A stretch of 64,000 nucleotides of DNA, from contig NW_026622797.1 in the NCBI RefSeq assembly GCF_023065955.2, positions 56,479,689-56,543,688 of the forward strand, in the 5' to 3' direction. The notes beneath the pieces were generated by a model. It was not told where the DNA came from and did no database searches. It saw nothing but the letters and a program-made list of their open reading frames with translations. The position numbers were made by a program, and so were the translations under genes. The stretch is from Ursus arctos. Lineage: Eukaryota; Chordata; Mammalia; Carnivora; Ursidae. This document shows, one piece after another, positions 58,265 through 64,000 of the stretch (its first letter is position 1; each line of letters starts with the position of its first letter).

Positions 58265-58460
58265 ACCTTTCTTATTTATTCATTTGAACAATTTTGAGTG
58301 CCTACAGTATTAGCACTGGACGAAGCATTGTATGCATATTTTTTAAATGAATAAGTCATGGTCCTTTCCTTCCCAAGGTATCAGTAGAGACTAATAATAT
58401 GAACAAACAAAATACAATTTAGTAAATAATATACTAGAAGTATGTATAATTCTATGGGAC
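58265..58460 (-). repeat. L2 LINE 3'-end fragment (antisense)
   Basis: 'TTTTGAGTGCCTACAGTATT', 'AGCACTGGACGAAGCATTGT' and 'GTCATGGTCCTTTCCTTCCC' follow the reversed L2 end. Confidence 0.6.
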
Positions 58461-58639
58461 CACAGAGGAATTATTAATTTTGACTGAAGAGCAAGATGGG
58501 GCTTGACAGAGTTCTCAACTTATATTTCTAATGGGTTTATCAGATATCCCAATGGAACAGTCTATCACACTTCAAGCACAATGTATTTAAATTCAACATT
58601 TAACTGTAAAACTTGATGAGTCACCTAATCTCTCTCTCA

Positions 58640-60095
58640 TCATCCTACGTGAGAGGAAAAAAATAAATGGTCATTTCCAAATCTAACACTCCCCGATTTC
58701 TCTGAACTTTTCTTATAAACCTGTAGCTCTAGTATAACTGGTTTACTTAGGCTAACACCACAGGTATTAGTCAGTGGTTCCTCCCTTTTCATTGCTTTCC
58801 TTACCTTGACAGTGTGTAAATTCAATTTATCCTCCCCCCCTTTTTTGTTTGTTTGTTTGTTTTCTATATTTCTCTTGCATCTCTACTGCCACTGTCAAAT
58901 TCCATGTCCTCCCTGCCTCTTGCAGATTATTGCATTAACCTCGTCAATATTCCCCTTAATTCCAATCTTGGTCACCAAAAATCTCTTCTAAAGATTATTT
59001 CTAAAACAACTTCTATCTGAGGATATTTTTAGTAATCAGTACTCAGCTGAAAAACTTCAGTTGCCCCTCTCTGCATTTGCCAATCACATAAGGTCAAATT
59101 AATATTTTTTAAAGTTTTCCAGGATTTTCTAACAATTAGTTTTCCAACTTTATTTCATCTCTCTTTTTCTCATCTTTTTTTCACCTACTCTCTGCTCCTG
59201 CCAAATTGCATTATTTTCATGAATACACAAGCATAGCTACAATTTCCTTATAATTGTCATGTCCTTCATTAATTTATGACTAACAGTTAAAATATTGTTC
59301 ACAATGACTTTTGACATAACAATTTTTAAATTACTTGATTTCTTTTGTAAAATTAACTCATAGTCACTATAAATAATTCAAATAAAATAGAAAAATACAA
59401 AGAAGTAGGTAAAAATCATTTGAAATGCTACTCAACTTATGCTGAACATCTTTTCAGACAATTCTTTACGTGTATAATTTTATACACATAGATTGTATTT
59501 TACATGTTGCTGTTTAACTTGCTTTTTAAAAATGCAATAGCATGTTCCATGTAAAGAATTGTAAGTTTGTATCATTATTTATCGGTAAAGTTCATATTCA
59601 GCCAGCATGTACCAGTATAGTGCATAGGCTGCCATCCGTTCATTCTGAAAAGTCAGACATCTATTCTGAATTGTCAATGTACACACAGTATTGGCTCTTA
59701 AATATTTTTAATATCAACTTGAATTTAGAAGTATACCATTATTTACCTAGCTAGTCTTCTCCTGATCCACAAAAAAGTAATATTTAAATTAATTTTTTAA
59801 TAAAAAATGAATTTCATTTATCCTTTAATATACTACTTAAAGCAATTTCCTCCATTAAACCATTTTTTAAATCCCCAGCAATAAGTGGTCTCCATACTTC
59901 TGAATTCCCATAGGATTTTGTCCACTTCCCTGCATTTGTCACTTCAACCTTGAATTCTTTCAGTTTTTTTCCCTAAAAGAATATAAGCTCCTTTAGGACA
60001 ACAGCCCTTTTATAAATTCCACAGTATTTGGATTAATGCCTTGCCCATCATAAACATTCAGAACTTGTTTGTGGAATAAATGGTTGAATTAATGA
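58640..60095 (+). repeat. L2 LINE (sense), interrupted
   Basis: 58870-59230 follows the L2 3' half ('GCAGATTATTGCATTAACCT', 'AACTTCAGTTGCCCCTCTCT', 'CCTACTCTCTGCTCCTGCCA'). 59880-60095 follows the end ('AATATAAGCTCCTTTAGGAC', 'TTGTTTGTGGAATAAATGGT'). The intervening 59280-59870 is AT-rich and unassigned, perhaps another old insertion. A (TTTG)4 run sits near 58845-58861. Confidence 0.6.
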
Positions 60096-61477
60096 ATGTC
60101 AAAAATAGAACAACAGAGAACATCGTATCACAAGGGCAATTCAGAATTCACTACGTTGAAATTATTTGCAAATGCTCAAATAAATTATGTAACTTATCCT
60201 AAATTATCTAGTAAGCAAATTAGCAACTGTCAATGACTTTAGAAAGAAAAAGGAGAAAAACCTATCAAATAGCAATTTCTCATAAAGCAATTAGCAAAGC
60301 AATTAATGAGTGGTGAGCCTTGGAGACTATAATGGAATTATTGGGTGGGAAGGCATTCATTTAGCCATAATTTTTCTAAATGTCTGGCAAAATTCTACAA
60401 AGTTAATTCGCTGATGGTGTTACACTGTAAGGAAGCTAAAAAACAGAAGGAGATAGATAAATTGAATCCTATGAACTGTATTTTGAGTTTTGCCATGATC
60501 AGTATATCCCAAAAGAATTTCAAAATCTATAAAGAAACAAGGTAAATGAATACTAATGCAAGTTCAATTTCTGCAGACGTAGGGCTCCTAGGCACTCCAG
60601 TTTTTTGTTGGTGAGAAAGAAATCCAGCTTAACACTCCATTTGAACCACTAATCGGATGAAGTTAAAGGCATGGAATTTGCCCTTAAGAGAAAATCTTCA
60701 TAGACTAAGTCTTAGCATAGGTCAACCTCGTGTTTTAGCAAATTAACTTTTCTCAGGGCCAGTTAAGTTGTATAAAAAGGCCTTTTCTCATCCTATCTTA
60801 AATTTCATAACCCCCCAAATGCCATGGGGTGAATGGGATAAAAATAAACAAAAGTAAAAATGAAAAAGAATGGCATGAATTGGTAGCACCATCATGTAGT
60901 GAATATACAGAATGGGGGAAACACACAAAATGAGTTATGATTTCTGGACACACATAATTAGGTAGATGGTTTGGCATTTTCTTATCTAGAACTTCAAATC
61001 AACCTTCCAGTGAAATCCCATTGACCACATAGGCATTACTTTTACCTACTGATAGCAAACGGAGAAATGTGGGACTTTCAGAAACTTGGAGGTAAGCCCC
61101 TGGAGCTTTCTGAAAGAAAATGGGATGATGCAAAGCTAGATGTTTCGATGGACAAGCGATCTAGTTGGAGGTACCCTGAATGTCTGTTATAGAAGAAAAT
61201 TTCTGAAGCAGTGAAGCATGCTTATGAAATTATGAAAACATGTTTTCTGAAAATTAAACAGAGTGATTTTAGTAAGGAATCATTTCATTCCATGTGTGAT
61301 GTCTGTTCAGTCCTAATTGAACAGTAGGACCCTCAGATGAACCAAACTCCTCTATAGTGAGGCCTGAGTCAACAATACTTTGAGAACCATGTGTTTCTCT
61401 TAAATAAATAAATCTTTTAAAAATGTTTCTGCCCCAACCCTAAAATAGGTATTACATAATAGAGAACAGACAACTTC
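60096..61477. other. Unassigned sequence
   Basis: About 1.4 kb with no recognised repeat, exon or RNA gene. Confidence 0.35.
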
Positions 61478-61667
61478 TAAAATCTGAAATATTTTTTTTT
61501 AAGATTTTATTTATTTATTAGAAAGAGAGAGAGAATGAGCAGGGCGAGTGGCAGAGGGAGAGCTAAGCAGGGAGCCTGATGCGGGCCTCTATCCCAGGAC
61601 TCTGGGCTCATGACCTGAGCCCAAGTCAGATGCTTGCCACCCAAGTGCCCGTAAAATCTGAAATATT
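61478..61667 (-). mobile_element. CAN-SINE (antisense) with 16-bp target-site duplication
   Basis: TAAAATCTGAAATATT (61478-61493) recurs at 61652-61667. The body 61494-61651 on the minus strand starts GGGCACTTGGGTGGCAAGCA. It is shorter than the other copies: the usual 'CAGTCGGTTAAGCG' section after the head is missing, an internal deletion of roughly 15-20 bases. Confidence 0.95.
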
Positions 61668-61714
61668 CTTAATTCCAGAACCTATGGCTCCACAGATTTC
61701 AAATGTAGTCAGCT

Positions 61715-61985
61715 AGTATTATTATAGTTAATATTTACTAGGTAATGAGTACCAGGTACTTTTCTCCCCACTGTATATGAATCAACCCATTTAATTCTCA
61801 TTGCAGGAACTCTATGATTATCTACATATTACAGTTGAAGAAACTGAAGTAAAGGTGGGTTCAGTAACTTGCCCAGTATTACCCATCCCACTAGGTAGTA
61901 CAGCTGGGATGCACACCCTGCAGTTTGACACCCTCGCCCATACACCTACCAACTCTATGCCACGCCTCCATGCTTTGTTGGAAGA
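61715..61985 (-). repeat. MIR SINE (antisense)
   Basis: 'ATCAACCCATTTAATTCTCA', 'GTTGAAGAAACTGAAGTAAA', 'CAGTAACTTGCCCAGTATTA' and 'AGTACAGCTGGGATGCACAC' are the reversed MIR. Confidence 0.85.
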
Positions 61986-64000
61986 CATTTTAAATTAACC
62001 TGCTCTTGAAAAGAATTAACTAGTTGAGGGACTCTGTGATAAAGCCTCACACTACAGGGGAGGAATAAACACATAGCCATCACTTGCCAAAATTTCCTTA
62101 GAGAACAGTGGGTGGACAAGAAAAGAGCACCTATTTTTGTAATATGTTTTTACAGAACGTTACTGAAGTACGCATACTAGACTATGCCTCTAAGTATGAG
62201 ATGTCATTCCTTTAAATGAACTGTTACAATGGTCACTGCTGGCATCTACTCCTAATGTGATCTGAAGAGCACCAGGAATACCTCTGTGCACAGCTTGGTG
62301 TTACTCTCAAAGTGATGGAAATAGCAGGCAAGACTGGCCTTCATCAAAATCACAAAATCAAAAAGTGGTTGACGAGTTCTGAAAAAAACATCCATTCTGG
62401 TAACTGAAAGTTGATTTTTTAATTGGAAATTGACTTTTTAGTCATTTTTTTCTTCCAAATTTTAGTTCTATGTTATCACCATGATATATCTGTCTTGATA
62501 AGAGGTTCCAGAGGCCATCCTCTTTTGCTGAGCTTTAAGGGATTCTTAAGCAAATACCATTTTGTAAAGAGACTTCCTTTCTTTTATTCCTGAAGGAGAT
62601 GAGATAAAGCCTAAGGGCTTCTAATCTGAAATTAGCTAATGGAGTTTGATCATAATGTGGTCATTTTAATTTGGATGGCAGTACTTTGTGTGTGAGTGTG
62701 TAATAGGTTAATAGTTAACTTTCCTAAAAGGACAAGCAGATCGTTTTTGCTTGGGGGGATGGTGGGGCTGATTTAGGCTACCTGCCCTCTTTGATGAAAG
62801 TGGATACCTGGTGCCTTTGATCTGTCTACTCTGAAGAATAGAGGCCACAATCTGTTGGACCCAACAGAAAGAGAATCTGAAGACTTCAGTCTGGGACAGC
62901 CTGAGGGTATTGGACACAGGTCAGGTCTGTAACACTGGTGTGTACCCACTGGAACCTGCTAAGAGAAGTGTTGCCTTCTCTGAACCCCAGGAAAAGTCCA
63001 TTTTCTTAAGGACCCATGGCCTGAGGGGTCACTCCTTTGCCCCCTCTATGCCATCAGTTTGTACTAAAATCTGTGTGCAGGGGTGAGAAATTGCCTTCCT
63101 CTCTAACTAGTGATCTTCTTCTCTAGGTGTCATGAGAAGCTGCAGGCAGCATTAAACTCTGAGACTATGTCCCCTATATAAAACCCCACCCATCTAGAGA
63201 AAAATGACTTTCTCCAACTACATATCTGGAATTAGAAAATTGGTACTAGTCAATAGATCAGCCATTATTTGATCTTCCATATTTAAGGTGAGAGAATGTA
63301 CTAAAGCAGTTACCTTTGTAATTTTCAATTATCCAACAAGTACCTCAGCAAACAAATTGAAACACACTGATTTATGTTTATTTTCTTTCTGTTTTAATAT
63401 TTCAGAACAAGCAATTTTATATCGTTTTATATAACTACCCTAATTATTAAAAATTCTAATAACTGTCCCATTCAATTTTCTACTTTTTTAAATGTCAGTA
63501 AGTATCAGTTTTTTAAAGTATCATATATTTACTAAATCATGAAATGCATTGTAAGGGTGAAAATTAAAGCAAATTATTACCCTATTAAGAATATTAATAA
63601 TGAGCACAGTGATGAAAGTTCTCTTTTCTGAAGTTAAATGTGATTGTAGAGAATAGCACAAAGCAAGCCATCTGCAGAGACTAGCCAGACAGGATCCAAA
63701 AGAGAATAGCTGGTCTGTGTACACATCTAGGGATTTCTTCTACTCTACTACTTTTCCAGAGAGCATTAGCTTTTTCAGCTTATGCACGCTGACTCCATGG
63801 TCTCAATGTACCCTCCTGTACTTCCCTCTCATTCCATTCTTTACTATATCACACTTTCTACAGCACTGGTGCTGTTTGTTTTTCTCTCTTTTTATTTGTC
63901 ACATTATATGGTCCTTAAAACAGCACTGATACTCAGAGGAGGAAAGTGGGAAACTCTTCCTGATTAATACGCAAAGTTGTTCATTCTCCTCATATAACAG
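61986..64000. other. Unassigned sequence to window end
   Basis: About 2 kb with no repeat, exon or RNA gene that I can name. 62700-63200 is a little less AT-rich than the rest. Open frames are 70 codons or shorter. Confidence 0.35.

Noticed and set aside
1..64000. CRISPR arrays, operons, bacterial or phage systems
   Set aside because: No direct repeats with regular spacers and no dense coding. The repeat content is mammalian.

Overview
The window looks like non-coding, repeat-rich nuclear DNA from a carnivoran mammal. I found no convincing host protein-coding exon, no tRNA or rRNA gene and no CRISPR array. It carries tRNA-derived CAN-SINEs that open with a 'GGGGCGCCTGGGTGGC'-type head and end in AATAAATAAATAAAATCTTT plus a poly(A), together with LINE-1 (L1) copies of carnivore type and ancient L2 and MIR fragments. 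The head and body wording of the young SINEs ('CCTGCTTCTTCCTCTCCCAC', 'CTCTCGCTGGCTGTCTC') matches what I remember from bears and their caniform relatives better than dog or cat. This species inference comes from memory, not from an alignment. Base composition is AT-rich throughout, as in an intron or a gene desert.

Layout. 1-3.25 kb: AT-rich, mostly unassigned. 3.25-12.2 kb: a stacked nest of retroelements. An old plus-strand L1 (3254-4624 and 10895-12215) was hit by a minus-strand CAN-SINE. A near-full-length young minus-strand L1 (about 4640-10708) then landed in the SINE's T tract. That L1 was in turn hit by a 58-bp L1 3'-end fragment with a perfect 16-bp target-site duplication (8483-8572). 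12.2-21.6 kb: SINEs, MIR and L2 scraps, microsatellites and long AT-rich stretches. 21.6-25.2 kb: two plus-strand L2 copies, the second interrupted by a MIR and by a probable LTR that itself holds a 137-bp L1 3' end. 26-31 kb: two probable solo LTRs of endogenous retroviruses embedded in L2 sequence on both strands. 31-48 kb: many MIR and L2 fragments, four CAN-SINEs and another very short L1. 48.9-51.1 kb: an old minus-strand L1 with a 60-base T homopolymer. 51.1-55.5 kb: the longest block with no repeat I can name. 55.5-62 kb: L2 on both strands, one copy cut by three CAN-SINEs, then one more SINE and a MIR. 62-64 kb: unassigned.

Function. The only protein-like material is L1 ORF1/ORF2 in the young L1, and it is broken by frameshifts, a stop and an insertion. 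The elements do not form a host pathway. The repeated theme is L1-driven retrotransposition. Nearly every CAN-SINE and each very short L1 fragment is bounded by readable target-site duplications, so the order of insertions can be reconstructed. Boundaries of ancient repeats (L2, MIR, LTR) are approximate and rest on recognition of consensus phrases.
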